Part shown: piece after piece, positions 17,798 through 27,445 of the stretch | How the letters are laid out: each line of letters opens with the position of its first letter | Numbering within the stretch: the stretch's first letter is position 1 | From: Nitrosomonas sp. | GTDB lineage: Bacteria > Pseudomonadota > Gammaproteobacteria > Burkholderiales > Nitrosomonadaceae | NCBI GenBank assembly: GCA_028577615.1 | Contig: JAJSDU010000002.1 | Span: 62,001 to 126,000, forward strand | Length of the DNA: 64,000 nt | Direction of reading: 5' to 3' | The notes under the pieces: model-generated | The model's database searches: none | Seen by the model: the letters and a program-made list of their open reading frames with translations, nothing else | Told to the model about the DNA's origin: nothing | Program-made: the position numbers and the translations under genes

Positions 17798-18988
17798 ATG
17801 CTCATACCTGTCTCTTCCACCGCTTTTCAAGCGCCATCCGAATCCGAAGTTCCCGACGTTCTGTTTGATACCCACCCGGAAACCAGTCTCGACTTCAACC
17901 ATGTTAAAGAAAAATTGTTACATGGTTATGACAAACCGTTTTTGCTTGTTGACAGCAATATCATTCGCCAAAAGGCCCGGCGTTTCATGAACGCCATGCC
18001 GCGTGTACGCCCGCATTATGCCGTCAAAGCCAATCCGGATCGCCGTGTACTTAGAACGCTGATTGAAGAAGGCGCCGGTTTCGAAATCGCTTCAATCGCA
18101 GAACTGGATCTCCTGCTTGAACTGGGCGTGCCAGCTGCGGAGATTTTTTACAGCAACCCCATAAAATCACGCGCCTACCTCGAGTATGCCGCCGTTAAAG
18201 GTGTTGAATGGTATGTGCTTGACAGTGTTGAAGAGCTGCGCAAAATCGTCAGCGTAAAACCGGACGCTAAAATGTATTTGCGCATCGATACACCGAATAT
18301 CGGCAGCGACTGGCCGCTGGCAGGTAAGTTCGGCACTCATCTGGCCGACATCAGCCGCATTATTGACGAAGCCTCGAGACTTGACGCAGATCTGGCCGGC
18401 GTCACCTTTCACGTGGGTTCCCAGTGCCGCAATCCGCAAAACTGGCGCGTGGGTATCGAACGTGCCGTCAAGGTTTTCACTGACATGCGGGAAATGGGCC
18501 TGAATCCACGCCTGCTCAATATAGGTGGTGGCTATCCGGTGCGCCACGCAAAGCCCATCCCCGCCATCGAGGTCATCGCGGAAGTCATAAACGCCGCGAT
18601 CGCTGACCTGCCTGAAGGCATCCAGATTATCGCGGAACCTGGGCGTTACCTGGTCTCTGACTCCGCTTATTTCGTCTGCCAGGTTGCCGGCACCGCGACA
18701 CGCAACGGCAAGCGCTGGATGTACTGGGATGCCGGCATGTTTGGCGGTATCATTGAAGTCACGGAAGGATTGGCTTACGAAATACTGACCGATCGCACCG
18801 GCAATCACGTGCCATGGTCTGTCGCAGGCCCGACCTGTGATTCAGTGGATATCTTGATGCACGACATCATGCTGCCGGCTGATATTCAGGAAGGCGACCT
18901 GATCTATATTCCAAATACGGGCGCATACACGACCGCCTACGCCAGCAATTTCAACGGATTTCCATTGCCGGATGTCCTCGTGATTTAG
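17798..18988 (+). CDS. Ornithine/lysine decarboxylase, type III fold (PLP-dependent)
   Basis: Converts ornithine to putrescine, and possibly lysine to cadaverine, in polyamine synthesis. The 396-residue protein is an alanine-racemase-fold decarboxylase of the eukaryotic-ODC type. The PLP lysine is Lys77 in PHYAVKANPD. A phosphate-binding NIGGGYP lies at ~241-247 and EPGRYLV at 280-286. The active-site pair Cys347-Asp348 in GPTCDSVD matches the ODC motif GPTCDGLD and separates it from diaminopimelate decarboxylase. AAAAGGA lies eight bases before the ATG. The gene has its own promoter and a leader ORF. A strong hairpin at 19033-19080 follows the stop. Ornithine versus lysine preference cannot be read safely. 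Confidence 0.92.
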   Translation: MLIPVSSTAFQAPSESEVPDVLFDTHPETSLDFNHVKEKLLHGYDKPFLLVDSNIIRQKARRFMNAMPRVRPHYAVKANPDRRVLRTLIEEGAGFEIASIAELDLLLELGVPAAEIFYSNPIKSRAYLEYAAVKGVEWYVLDSVEELRKIVSVKPDAKMYLRIDTPNIGSDWPLAGKFGTHLADISRIIDEASRLDADLAGVTFHVGSQCRNPQNWRVGIERAVKVFTDMREMGLNPRLLNIGGGYPVRHAKPIPAIEVIAEVINAAIADLPEGIQIIAEPGRYLVSDSAYFVCQVAGTATRNGKRWMYWDAGMFGGIIEVTEGLAYEILTDRTGNHVPWSVAGPTCDSVDILMHDIMLPADIQEGDLIYIPNTGAYTTAYASNFNGFPLPDVLVI

Positions 18989-19032
18989 GCGCTACTCAGG
19001 TATTTGTCTTGTAGTCTATTGTCTATTTTTTC

Positions 19033-19080
19033 AGGCGGCAAAAACGGATCAAACACTGCGTTGATTCGTTTTTGCCGCCT
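19033..19080. terminator. Long hairpin between convergent decarboxylase and folA genes
   Basis: Arms 19033-19052 and 19061-19080 pair over 20 positions with a single G-T mismatch around an 8-base loop. The hairpin sits exactly between the convergent stop codons of the decarboxylase (18988) and folA (19087). Neither side is followed by a clear run of U, so it is not a textbook intrinsic terminator. It could still block read-through in both directions or protect 3' ends. Confidence 0.6.
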
Positions 19081-19086
19081 GATTCA

Positions 19087-19623
19087 TCATCGATTCAATT
19101 CATCACGAGCCTGTTTTCGATCGAGAACGACAAAGTGATATTCCAGCGGCACACCTGCCATACCTGCTTTTCCATCCGACACATGCCGCTCGCGTAACAC
19201 TTCGATCCAGTCGCCGCGATCAAACGCCGGAAAAAAAGTATCGCCATCAAAATCCTGTTGTATCTCAGTCAGATACAGGCGCTGCGCCAGTCCGAGCGTC
19301 TGTTCGTATAGCCGGGCACCGCCGATGATGAACAGCGCCTCATCCTGCCTGCCCTGCAAGTGCAATGCCTCCTCCAGTGTATGGACAACGATGGCGTCCG
19401 GCGCGTAAAAATCCAATTGACGGGTTACGATCACATTGACACGCCCCGGCAATACCCGTCCTATGGACGCGTAGGTCCTGCGCCCCATGATGATGGTATG
19501 CCCCATGGTCAATGCCTTGAAATGCTTTAAATCCTCAGGCAAATGCCACGGCAGCGCATTGTGCCTGCCGATCACGCCGTTGCGGGCGACGGCTGCCAGA
19601 ATTGACAAACGCACCGGTTTCAT
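19087..19623 (-). CDS. folA: Dihydrofolate reductase
   Basis: Reduces dihydrofolate to tetrahydrofolate with NADPH, regenerating the cofactor used by the upstream thymidylate synthase. The 178-residue protein has the canonical N-terminus [15 protein letters not shown], the [11 protein letters not shown] active-site region with its acidic residue, [10 protein letters not shown], and the NADPH-binding [10 protein letters not shown]. Its ATG overlaps the thyA stop by four bases, so the pair should be translationally coupled in a thyA-folA operon, as in many bacteria. Confidence 0.96.
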   Translation of the reverse strand: MKPVRLSILAAVARNGVIGRHNALPWHLPEDLKHFKALTMGHTIIMGRRTYASIGRVLPGRVNVIVTRQLDFYAPDAIVVHTLEEALHLQGRQDEALFIIGGARLYEQTLGLAQRLYLTEIQQDFDGDTFFPAFDRGDWIEVLRERHVSDGKAGMAGVPLEYHFVVLDRKQARDELNR

Positions 19624-20414
19624 ACGGCCACCGGCGCGACAATCGCCGGATAGGGCTGATAATCTTTCAAAGTAAAGTCTTCGTAGACAAACTCGAATAT
19701 ATCTGAAACTGCCGGATTAAGCTGCATTGCCGGCAGCTGCCTTGGTTCGCGGCTCAACTGCTCTCGGGCTTGTTCCAGATGATTCAGATACAGGTGCGCG
19801 TCCCCGAAAGTATGGATAAACTCACCCGCCTCCAGACGGCAGACCTGCGCGATCATCATGGTCAGCAAGGCATAAGATGCGATATTAAACGGCACGCCCA
19901 GGAAAATATCCGCGCTTCTTTGATACAGCTGGCAGGACAACTTGCCTTCTGACACATAGAACTGAAACAAAACATGACAGGGTTGCAGTTTCATTTTATC
20001 CAGTTCGCCGACATTCCAGGCGGATACGATCATGCGCCTGGAATCCGGCGTGCTTTTTATCTGCTCAATCACCTGCCTGATCTGATCGATAGCCTGTCCG
20101 TCCGGTGCCGGCCAGGCGCGCCACTGATGGCCATAAACCGGTCCGAGATCGCCATGTTCATCCGCCCATTCATCCCAGATCGAAACACCGTTCTCTTTTA
20201 AATAACCAATATTGGTATCGCCGCGCAGAAACCACAGCAATTCATGGATGATCGATTTCAAATGGCATTTCTTGGTTGTGACCAGCGGAAAGCCATCAGC
20301 CAGATTAAAACGCATCTGGTAGCCAAAAACAGAGAGCGTACCCGTCCCCGTGCGGTCTGATTTTTTGCAGCCATGCGTCAGAACATGACGCATTAATTGA
20401 AGGTATTGTTGCAC
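19620..20414 (-). CDS. thyA: Thymidylate synthase (ThyA), GTG start
   Basis: Methylates dUMP to dTMP using methylenetetrahydrofolate. The open frame extends 76 codons further upstream, but the first plausible start by homology is the GTG at 20412-20414, giving [12 protein letters not shown], which lines up with MKQYLELMQKVL of E. coli ThyA. From that codon the protein is 264 residues, the E. coli length, and the catalytic cysteine falls at position 146 ([10 protein letters not shown]), also as in E. coli. Other motifs include [18 protein letters not shown] and [20 protein letters not shown]. No strong ribosome binding site precedes the GTG. The gene forms an operon with folA. Confidence 0.95.
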   Translation of the reverse strand: MQQYLQLMRHVLTHGCKKSDRTGTGTLSVFGYQMRFNLADGFPLVTTKKCHLKSIIHELLWFLRGDTNIGYLKENGVSIWDEWADEHGDLGPVYGHQWRAWPAPDGQAIDQIRQVIEQIKSTPDSRRMIVSAWNVGELDKMKLQPCHVLFQFYVSEGKLSCQLYQRSADIFLGVPFNIASYALLTMMIAQVCRLEAGEFIHTFGDAHLYLNHLEQAREQLSREPRQLPAMQLNPAVSDIFEFVYEDFTLKDYQPYPAIVAPVAV

Positions 20415-20730
20415 GCGCTGATAATTATATTCTTTAAAAAATGGTCGCTGACCAATCAACGACAAAACTGATCGATGAAAACTGACAAATGCACTACATG
20501 ACCAAGCCAACCGTAATATAATACCAGCTTTTACTATGCGAATCAGGCTGGCCGCCCGGCTCGAATGACTCAAAAGGCTTGAGATGCGCGATCTCCATCT
20601 GTCTGTGGAATTTTTCAGCAGAACAGCATTAACCGTACACATTGAATATCACTCATTAAAAACAAAGTTTGACACTGCAATGTGACCTACGCGACTTTCA
20701 AGATCTCATATTCAACAGGAAAAGCAATCA
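20415..20730. other. Divergent intergenic region thyA / aminopeptidase
   Basis: The minus-strand frame of thyA stays open through most of this region, but the extension has no family similarity and I treat it as non-coding. TTGACA at 20669-20674 could be the -35 element of the plus-strand aminopeptidase gene, but no good -10 is placed 16-18 bases later. Confidence 0.35.
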
Positions 20731-22191
20731 ATGCTGGCTACACTTACCCAGAATTCTTCTATATTTGACGCTGCCACCAACGTTAACGCAAGCCATATAC
20801 TCGTTGTACTTCCAAAACAGGAAAAATTTCCCCAGAAAAACCCTCTTCCCGGAGAAGACACCCTTATCAGAACGCTGAAAAGACGCAGCATACCGCTGGA
20901 AAAAATCAGCGAAACACCTGTCAGCGCCAATCTTGAGAATGGCGCATTATGTACATGGGTGATGGTCGATAGCCATAAATCCGTATTTGATCAGCATACT
21001 GTCGTGCGCAAAGCAATACAGCATCTACTTTCGGAGAATCCCGCAGAAATACATCTGGTTGTTTTTGGCAATAACAATCAGAAACGCTTGTTTGCTGAAA
21101 CAGCCGTTTACATTGCGTGGGTTAATGGCGCAGCTTTACCCGTCCGCAAGCAGAAACCTGAAAGAATCCCGCTCACGCATATCCACTTGTATGGCTATCA
21201 CAGCGATGACAACTTCACGCTGCAACGCGCTGTCGCCGAAGGCAATCTGTTAGCACGCGGTCTGACGGCATTACCGCCCAACGAATTGACGCCGGCAACC
21301 TATCGCGAGCAGATCCAGAAATTGTCAAGCAATGAAGGATGGACTTATCAGGAATACCCATTAAACCAACTCAGAAAAATGGGCGCGGGCGCTTTTGTAG
21401 CGGTTGCCCAAGGCAGTGGCACCGACGATGCCGCGATTGTTCACCTGCATTACTCTGGCAAACAGGAAGCGGCCCGGCATATCGCCCTTGTTGGAAAAGG
21501 CATCTGCTTTGATACCGGCGGACACAATTTAAAGCCGGCACGCTACATGCAGGGGATGCATGAAGATATGAACGGATCAGCCGTGGCATTGGGCATTTTG
21601 CTGGCGGCAACGCGCGCCGGACTGCCCATAGAAATGGATTGCTGGCTGGCCATCGCGCAAAATCATATCAGTCCGCAGGCTTACAAACAAAATGACGTGA
21701 TTACCGCGCTGAATGGATTGACCATAGAAATTGTGCACACTGATGCCGAGGGGCGCATGGTTCTGGCGGACACACTGACGCTCGCAGAAAAACAAAAACC
21801 CGACATTATTATCGATTTTGCAACTTTAACCGGCAGTATGCATACCGCCTTGGGCTCGAGATATTGCGGCATTTTCGCCAATCAGGAAAATCTGGCTCAG
21901 AAAGCCATCAATGCAGGCAAAAAGAGCGGTGAGCGCGTATGTGCTTTTCCAATGGATCCGGATTACGACGAAAGCCTGGAAAGTGACATTGCCGATATCA
22001 AGCAGTGCACTATCGGCGGTGATTTTGATCACATTCTTGCGGCCCGCTTTTTAAACCGGTTTGTTCAAGACACGCCGTGGATACATATGGACCTTTCTGC
22101 CAGCAACCACAAGGACGGACTTGGCGCTGTCGGCAGTGAGGTTACCGGCTTCGGCGTCAACTGGGCGATTGAACTGCTCGCCCAGCTATAA
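20731..22191 (+). CDS. Leucyl aminopeptidase family (M17) metallopeptidase
   Basis: Cytosolic two-metal aminopeptidase that trims N-terminal residues from peptides. The 486-residue protein has the M17 core. The first metal/catalytic block is VGKGICFDTGGHNLKP, with both lysines and the aspartate. MHEDMNGSAVALG supplies another ligand, and HTDAEGRMVLAD is the signature with Asp, Glu and the catalytic Arg. The signature normally begins NTDAEGR; here it is HTDAEGR. The N-terminal domain is poorly conserved, as is usual. AGGA lies about ten bases upstream of the ATG. I leave the symbol empty because M17 paralogues (PepA, PepB) are not separable here. Confidence 0.92.
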   Translation: MLATLTQNSSIFDAATNVNASHILVVLPKQEKFPQKNPLPGEDTLIRTLKRRSIPLEKISETPVSANLENGALCTWVMVDSHKSVFDQHTVVRKAIQHLLSENPAEIHLVVFGNNNQKRLFAETAVYIAWVNGAALPVRKQKPERIPLTHIHLYGYHSDDNFTLQRAVAEGNLLARGLTALPPNELTPATYREQIQKLSSNEGWTYQEYPLNQLRKMGAGAFVAVAQGSGTDDAAIVHLHYSGKQEAARHIALVGKGICFDTGGHNLKPARYMQGMHEDMNGSAVALGILLAATRAGLPIEMDCWLAIAQNHISPQAYKQNDVITALNGLTIEIVHTDAEGRMVLADTLTLAEKQKPDIIIDFATLTGSMHTALGSRYCGIFANQENLAQKAINAGKKSGERVCAFPMDPDYDESLESDIADIKQCTIGGDFDHILAARFLNRFVQDTPWIHMDLSASNHKDGLGAVGSEVTGFGVNWAIELLAQL

Positions 22192-22211
22192 TCACAGAAC
22201 CGGAATACGCG

Positions 22212-23402
22212 CTAGATTTTTCCAGGATCAAGCCCCCATTGTTCAGGGCTTTCCGCGCTTACAATGCTGTCCTCTGATTTTGACATATCGATTATTTCCA
22301 CAGGAATATGTCCATTCGTGCGCGTAGAAAAAAATACTTTAATCTTCGGCGCCAGGAGACTTCTCGCAGACTGTTCTACAACCACACCCAAGCGCCCTGA
22401 CTTAAGCTTTAACAATGTCCCAACGGGATAAATACCAACAGTTTTAACGAATGCACGAAAAACGGTTTCATCAAAATGACCATCCTTCCATGAAGTCATT
22501 TTTCTTATAGCTTCAGCCGGCTCCCAGCCTTTTTTATAGCATCGGTCTGAAGTGATCGCGTCATACACATCACAAACAGCGCCCATGCGCGCATGCAATG
22601 TCAGTGTATCGGCCGAGAGTCTGTCCGGGTAGCCTTTTCCATCCATGCGCTCATGATGGTGCAGACAAACATCGAGCGCCGGTTCATCAGCCTGATATAC
22701 AGTCCGTAGAATTTCCCAGCCTCTGCGGGGATGACTCTTGACAATATCAAATTCTTTATCTGTCAATTTATCCGGCTTGTTCAATATTTCATGCGGCACA
22801 GCCATTTTGCCGATATCGTGCAACAGTCCTGCAACACCAACCTGTTTCAATTCTTCCCCGCGCAGCCCGAGTTGTTTGCCAAGCGCCACCATCAACACAC
22901 ATACCGCAACGGAGTGCAGATAAGTATATTCATCGGCGGTTTTCAACCGTATCAGGCTCAGCAAAGCGTTTGAATTCCGTTCCACGGATAGGTGAATTTC
23001 ATCCACCAGAGCAACTGCTTCCTCCACTTGAACCGACTTGCCCATACGCACATCACTGAACATCGAGATGACCGCAGATTTGGTTTTGGCATGCACCTTT
23101 CTGGCCGCAATCAATTCATCGGCCAGTATCACTTTCTCAATTCTCCGCTCGGACGGCAACGGCTGAACGCGCTCCGGATTTACCGGCTTATCTGCTTCCC
23201 TGGCATTCCCATGCAGCACATCCAGCCCCCTGGATATATCAATCCATAATTCTTCTACGTTGCAGCGTTTAAGCTTCTCCAAATCTTCTGGCTCAGAAAG
23301 CAGAAATGCACTTTTCCAGAACGGATGATTCATCCAGTTCCCGCTAATTTTATGGATATACATGCCTAAGCGCACTTCATTAATCGAGATTTTTTTTATC
23401 AT
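22212..23402 (-). CDS. HD-GYP domain protein with N-terminal DUF3391
   Basis: Predicted c-di-GMP phosphodiesterase. From the ATG at 23400-23402 the protein has 396 residues. A DUF3391 region (~1-110) begins MIKKISINEVRLGMYIHKIS. The HD-GYP domain (~150-345) shows LLHDIGKMAVPHEIL with the His195-Asp196 pair, HHHERMDGKGYP with the GYP motif at 257-259, and GAVCDVYDAITSDRCYKKGW. A C-terminal tail follows. No receiver domain is present, so input may come from DUF3391. It is convergent with the aminopeptidase gene, only 20 bases away. With the large GGDEF-EAL protein this gives two c-di-GMP enzymes in the window. Confidence 0.9.
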   Translation of the reverse strand: MIKKISINEVRLGMYIHKISGNWMNHPFWKSAFLLSEPEDLEKLKRCNVEELWIDISRGLDVLHGNAREADKPVNPERVQPLPSERRIEKVILADELIAARKVHAKTKSAVISMFSDVRMGKSVQVEEAVALVDEIHLSVERNSNALLSLIRLKTADEYTYLHSVAVCVLMVALGKQLGLRGEELKQVGVAGLLHDIGKMAVPHEILNKPDKLTDKEFDIVKSHPRRGWEILRTVYQADEPALDVCLHHHERMDGKGYPDRLSADTLTLHARMGAVCDVYDAITSDRCYKKGWEPAEAIRKMTSWKDGHFDETVFRAFVKTVGIYPVGTLLKLKSGRLGVVVEQSARSLLAPKIKVFFSTRTNGHIPVEIIDMSKSEDSIVSAESPEQWGLDPGKI

Positions 23403-23623
23403 TAGTCCAGAAAAATCATCCGCGAAATTAGATTTCAGCAGCAAAACTGAAGGTCAATGGTACAATCATGCTCAACGCGGCGCCGCATTTCACAAGCTGT
23501 TCCGGTTATGGAACCGCACCCATTGTCACAAACTTTAATGAAACTGTAATACTTAATCAAGATATCTTAAACGCGAAATAAAGCACAAAAAGACTGCAAA
23601 TTTGCGATTTACTGGAGTCATCC

Positions 23624-25582
23624 ATGTCAACCATTGAATCCGTTCTAAATGAATCACGCATTTTTCCACCCACCAGGGATTTTGTTCAGCAAGCCAATAT
23701 ATCCGGCATGGAGTCATATCAGACGCTTTGCCATCAGGCTCAGACGGATTACCAGTCATTCTGGGCGCAACAGGCTGAAACGCATTTAATCTGGCACAAA
23801 CCGTTTACACAGATACTGGATGACAGCAAGGCGCCATTTTTCAAATGGTTTAGCGATGGCGAATTGAATATTTCATACAACTGTCTCGATCGTCATTTAG
23901 CAACCCAGCCCGATAAAGTCGCCATCATTTTTGAATCCGACGACGGTGAAGTGACACATATCACCTACCGGGATCTTCATCAGCGTGTATGCAGGCTGGC
24001 CAATGCCCTGAAAGCGCAGGATATCCACAAGGGCGACTGCGTCATTATTTATATGCCGATGCGTATTGAAGCTGTCGTCGCAATGCAGGCATGCGCACGA
24101 ATTGGCGCAATTCACTCCGTTGTATTCGGCGGATTTTCATCGAAAAGCCTGCATGAACGCATCGTTGACGCTGGCGCCAAAGCCGTAATCACAGCCGATG
24201 AGCAGGTGCGTGGTGGCAGGCATAATGCGCTCAAGGCAACTGTGGATGAAGCCATCAGTATGGGCAATACCGAGTCAGTAAAAACAATCGTTGTTTTTCA
24301 GCGTTCGGGCGCCAAAATCCCTTTCAATCCTCAGCGCGATGTCTGGTGGCATGAAATTACCGGAAACGCAGACGCACACTGCGAGCCTGAATGGCTCAAT
24401 GCCGAGCATCCATTGTTTACGCTTTATACTTCCGGATCCACGGGCAAGCCGAAAGGCGTACAGCATTCAAGCGCCGGTTATCTGCTTGGCACCATGGTCA
24501 GCATGCATTGGGTTTTCGACTACAAGCCGTCTGATATTTTCTGGTGCACTGCTGATGTCGGCTGGATTACCGGTCACAGCTATGTAGCCTACGGACCACT
24601 GGCGATGGGCGCGACACAGATTATCTTTGAAGGTGTGCCCACCCATCCGCATGCCGGAAGATTCTGGGAAATAATCGACAAGCATAAAGTCACCACATTC
24701 TACACAGCGCCTACGGCGATTCGTTCACTGATCAAATTGGGCGCGGATCTGCCCGACAATTACGATTTATCCTCGCTGCGACTGCTGGGTTCAGTGGGCG
24801 AACCGATCAATCCCGAGGCATGGATGTGGTTTTATGAAAGGATAGGCCACTCGCGCTGCCCGATCGTGGATACATGGTGGCAGACGGAAACCGGCTGTCA
24901 TATGATTGCACCACTCCCGGGTGCTGCGCCGCTCAAACCCGGTTCATGTACATTGCCGCTGCCGGGCATTTCTGCGGCAATCGTCGACGAGGGCGGTCAT
25001 GATGTTGAAAAAGGAAAAGGCGGATTCCTTGTCATCAAGAAACCATTTCCATCACAAATCCGCACACTGTGGCGCGATCCGGAACGTTTCAAGAAAGCCT
25101 ACTTCCCGGAGGATATTGGCGGCGGCAAATATTATCTGGCCGGAGACTCCGCCTACTGCGATGAAGATGGTTACTTCTGGATTATGGGACGTATTGACGA
25201 CGTACTCAATGTTTCCGGACACCGTCTGGGCACCATGGAAATTGAATCCGCGCTGGTCGCCAATCCTTTAGTCGCAGAAGCGGCCGTCGTCGGCAAGCCG
25301 CATGAGGTCAAGGGTGAGGCCATTGTCGCATTTGTCGTGCTGAAGGGCGATTATCCGAAAGGCGACGAAGCAAATCGAATTACCCAGCAATTGCGCGATT
25401 GGGTAGCCCGTGAAATCGGCCCGATTGCAAAACCGGAAGAAATACGCTTCGGCGAGAATTTACCGAAAACACGATCCGGCAAAATCATGCGACGTCTTTT
25501 GCGTACACTCGCGAAAGGAGAAGAAATTACCCAGGATGTCTCCACGCTTGAAAATCCGGCGATCCTCGATCAATTAAAATAA
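23624..25582 (+). CDS. acs: Acetyl-CoA synthetase
   Basis: Activates acetate to acetyl-CoA through acetyl-AMP. The 652-residue length equals that of E. coli Acs. Visible motifs are the AMP-binding P-loop [36 protein letters not shown], the hinge region [20 protein letters not shown], and the C-terminal TRSGKIMRR carrying the lysine whose acetylation inactivates the family. TGGAG lies nine bases before the ATG. A metallo-beta-lactamase-fold hydrolase follows after 47 bases and may be co-transcribed. Confidence 0.96.
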   Translation: MSTIESVLNESRIFPPTRDFVQQANISGMESYQTLCHQAQTDYQSFWAQQAETHLIWHKPFTQILDDSKAPFFKWFSDGELNISYNCLDRHLATQPDKVAIIFESDDGEVTHITYRDLHQRVCRLANALKAQDIHKGDCVIIYMPMRIEAVVAMQACARIGAIHSVVFGGFSSKSLHERIVDAGAKAVITADEQVRGGRHNALKATVDEAISMGNTESVKTIVVFQRSGAKIPFNPQRDVWWHEITGNADAHCEPEWLNAEHPLFTLYTSGSTGKPKGVQHSSAGYLLGTMVSMHWVFDYKPSDIFWCTADVGWITGHSYVAYGPLAMGATQIIFEGVPTHPHAGRFWEIIDKHKVTTFYTAPTAIRSLIKLGADLPDNYDLSSLRLLGSVGEPINPEAWMWFYERIGHSRCPIVDTWWQTETGCHMIAPLPGAAPLKPGSCTLPLPGISAAIVDEGGHDVEKGKGGFLVIKKPFPSQIRTLWRDPERFKKAYFPEDIGGGKYYLAGDSAYCDEDGYFWIMGRIDDVLNVSGHRLGTMEIESALVANPLVAEAAVVGKPHEVKGEAIVAFVVLKGDYPKGDEANRITQQLRDWVAREIGPIAKPEEIRFGENLPKTRSGKIMRRLLRTLAKGEEITQDVSTLENPAILDQLK

Positions 25583-25629
25583 ACAGACAGGCTGACTCAC
25601 CACACAGAATCAAAACTATTGCCCTACCT

Positions 25630-26586
25630 ATGACAAACTCGCTCGTTACTGATTATCCCGCTGGCATCAGTGCAATAGATGCGCAATTTCACCGGCCCAG
25701 ACGCGCCGCCATTCACCTGATTGTCGAGAATGGAAAAATAGCGCTGGTCGACACTGGCACGACCTCCTCTATCCCTGGCGTTATCAGTGTTCTTCAAGAA
25801 AAAAATCTGGCGATCGAGGATGTTGACTATATTATCCTGACCCACATTCATCTGGATCACGCAGGCGGCGCAAGCCATTGCATGCGCGTCTTCCCTAATG
25901 CCAGACTTGTCGTGCACCCACGCGGCGCGCGTCACATGGCGGATCCCGGAAAATTGATTTCCGGCGCAATCGCTGTTTATGGCGACACTGAATTTAAACG
26001 TGTTTATGGCGAAATACATGCCATAGACAAAAAGCGCATCATCGAAGCACCGGATGAAAGCAGAATTGAACTGAATGGCCGCTCACTACTGTTTCTTGAT
26101 ACTCCCGGTCACGCACGCCATCACAACTGCATCTATGATGAAAAAAGCAATTCATTTTTTACCGGCGATACGTTTGGCGTCTCATATCGCGAACTGGACG
26201 CCAATGGCATGGAATTTGTATTTCCCACCACCACCCCAGTCCAGTTCGATCCCGATGCGGCACATTCCTCCATTGATCGCATCATGCGATTTAATCCGGA
26301 ATATGCTTTTCTGACACACTATAGCCGCATCTATCACCTGGAACGGCACGCGGAATCGATGCATGAACTGATAGACGCACATGTCAGTATCGCACGAAAT
26401 GCGCAGGATCACGCTGATTCAACCGCGACCAGCAGATTCGATACAATCCGCGCAGCATTGCAGGCACTGCTGTTGCAGCGCGTCAGATCGCACGGCTGCA
26501 CCATGACTGAGGAGGATATTACAAATTTATTGTATTCAGATATCCGTTTGAATACATTGGGTCTGGAGCACTGGCTCGATCACTGA
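25630..26586 (+). CDS. Metallo-beta-lactamase-fold hydrolase
   Basis: Predicted zinc or iron hydrolase of unknown substrate. The 318-residue protein has the metal-binding signature THIHLDHAGG, a downstream DTPGHARHHNCIYDE histidine, FFTGDTFG with the bridging aspartate, and AFLTHYSRIYHL as the last ligand. No signal peptide is seen, so it should act in the cytosol; the insert and C-terminal helices do not match glyoxalase II or RNase Z closely. It follows acs by 47 bases without a strong ribosome binding site. It converges with the DUF4389 gene 11 bases away. Confidence 0.88.
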   Translation: MTNSLVTDYPAGISAIDAQFHRPRRAAIHLIVENGKIALVDTGTTSSIPGVISVLQEKNLAIEDVDYIILTHIHLDHAGGASHCMRVFPNARLVVHPRGARHMADPGKLISGAIAVYGDTEFKRVYGEIHAIDKKRIIEAPDESRIELNGRSLLFLDTPGHARHHNCIYDEKSNSFFTGDTFGVSYRELDANGMEFVFPTTTPVQFDPDAAHSSIDRIMRFNPEYAFLTHYSRIYHLERHAESMHELIDAHVSIARNAQDHADSTATSRFDTIRAALQALLLQRVRSHGCTMTEEDITNLLYSDIRLNTLGLEHWLDH

Positions 26587-26597
26587 AAAATCGCACG

Positions 26598-26930
26598 CTA
26601 ATCCAATTTATTATTGCCCACTTCCTGATCGTTATTTAACGCGTCTTTATCATTGGGCCATGCACTAAATGGAAAAGGCTTTGTTTCACTGTTGAATGTC
26701 ACAAACTGCGTGATTTGAAAGATATAAAGACTCAAGCCTTGTGTGAATCTCAGTACTTGGGCATTTAGTTTTTCTGTCATCAGAATAGTAACAAGTTGAA
26801 ATATTGCAAACCCAATAACAAGAAATTTAGAAATACTATAGACAATAATAAAGAAAACCATAAACAGCGTTCGCGTTACCAGCTTGTTCTTTTGCAACTT
26901 CTGGCTAGATTCATTCATTTCCTTTTCCAT
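26598..26930 (-). CDS. DUF4389 family small membrane protein
   Basis: Small inner-membrane protein of unknown function. The ~110-residue product has two adjacent hydrophobic segments (LFMVFFIIVYSISKFLVIGF and AIFQLVTILM). The DUF4389 C-terminal pattern follows: QGLSLYIFQITQFVTF and PFPFSAWPND. I use the ATG at 26930; a TTG one codon earlier and an ATG at 26918 are alternatives. It is followed on the genome by two other small envelope genes on the same strand with short gaps, possibly one transcript. Confidence 0.75.
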   Translation of the reverse strand: MEKEMNESSQKLQKNKLVTRTLFMVFFIIVYSISKFLVIGFAIFQLVTILMTEKLNAQVLRFTQGLSLYIFQITQFVTFNSETKPFPFSAWPNDKDALNNDQEVGNNKLD

Positions 26931-26968
26931 CAACTGATTTCACCATTTAAAAATCTATACTATATACC

Positions 26969-27430
26969 TTACAACCAGCGATTCACACTGAATTTATAAA
27001 TTTCAAATTCGACACCGAATTTCTGTGCAAGCAATTCTTCCTCAGGAAGGATTTGAAATCGATTGATATAAAGCACAAATACCAGTACGCAAAATATCGA
27101 TGCAGGGTTTTGCAAATAAACACCCCAGCCTGCAAGTATCAATACCAGACCTATGTAAATCGGATTACGGCTATAACGATAAGGTCCTGATGTAACCAGA
27201 ATTGAGGCTAATTGCGGTTTAAGTGGATTCAGTGTTGTACCGCGTCGATAAAAAATAATACTGCTTATGAGAATCAGAAAAAGTCCCGATAAAGCGACCA
27301 GCACCGGCACAGAAAAATGAAGATCAGACTTCAGTGTAAGAAATGGAAAAAATAGCGCAGCATACCGCATTATTATCACAAATACGGCTAACACAACTAT
27401 GGGCGGTACTCGCAATGCCAGCCGCGTCAT
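26969..27430 (-). CDS. Isoprenylcysteine carboxyl methyltransferase-like membrane protein
   Basis: Integral membrane protein of the ICMT/phospholipid methyltransferase (PEMT-like) superfamily. The 153-residue protein has about four or five membrane segments. It carries the family core SGPYRYSRNPIYIGLVLILAGWG, and the C-terminal SAM-binding end EEELLAQKFGVEFEIYK. These proteins methylate small hydrophobic acceptors or lipids, but the bacterial substrates are mostly unknown. It starts 15 bases after the NlpC/P60 gene stop, so the two are likely co-transcribed. Confidence 0.82.
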   Translation of the reverse strand: MTRLALRVPPIVVLAVFVIIMRYAALFFPFLTLKSDLHFSVPVLVALSGLFLILISSIIFYRRGTTLNPLKPQLASILVTSGPYRYSRNPIYIGLVLILAGWGVYLQNPASIFCVLVFVLYINRFQILPEEELLAQKFGVEFEIYKFSVNRWL

Positions 27431-27445
27431 TTAGCTTTACCCGTT

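Noticed and set aside
20415..20642. 76-codon N-terminal extension of thyA
   Set aside because: With the GTG at 20414 the length and the catalytic cysteine number equal those of E. coli ThyA; the extension has no similarity to the family.
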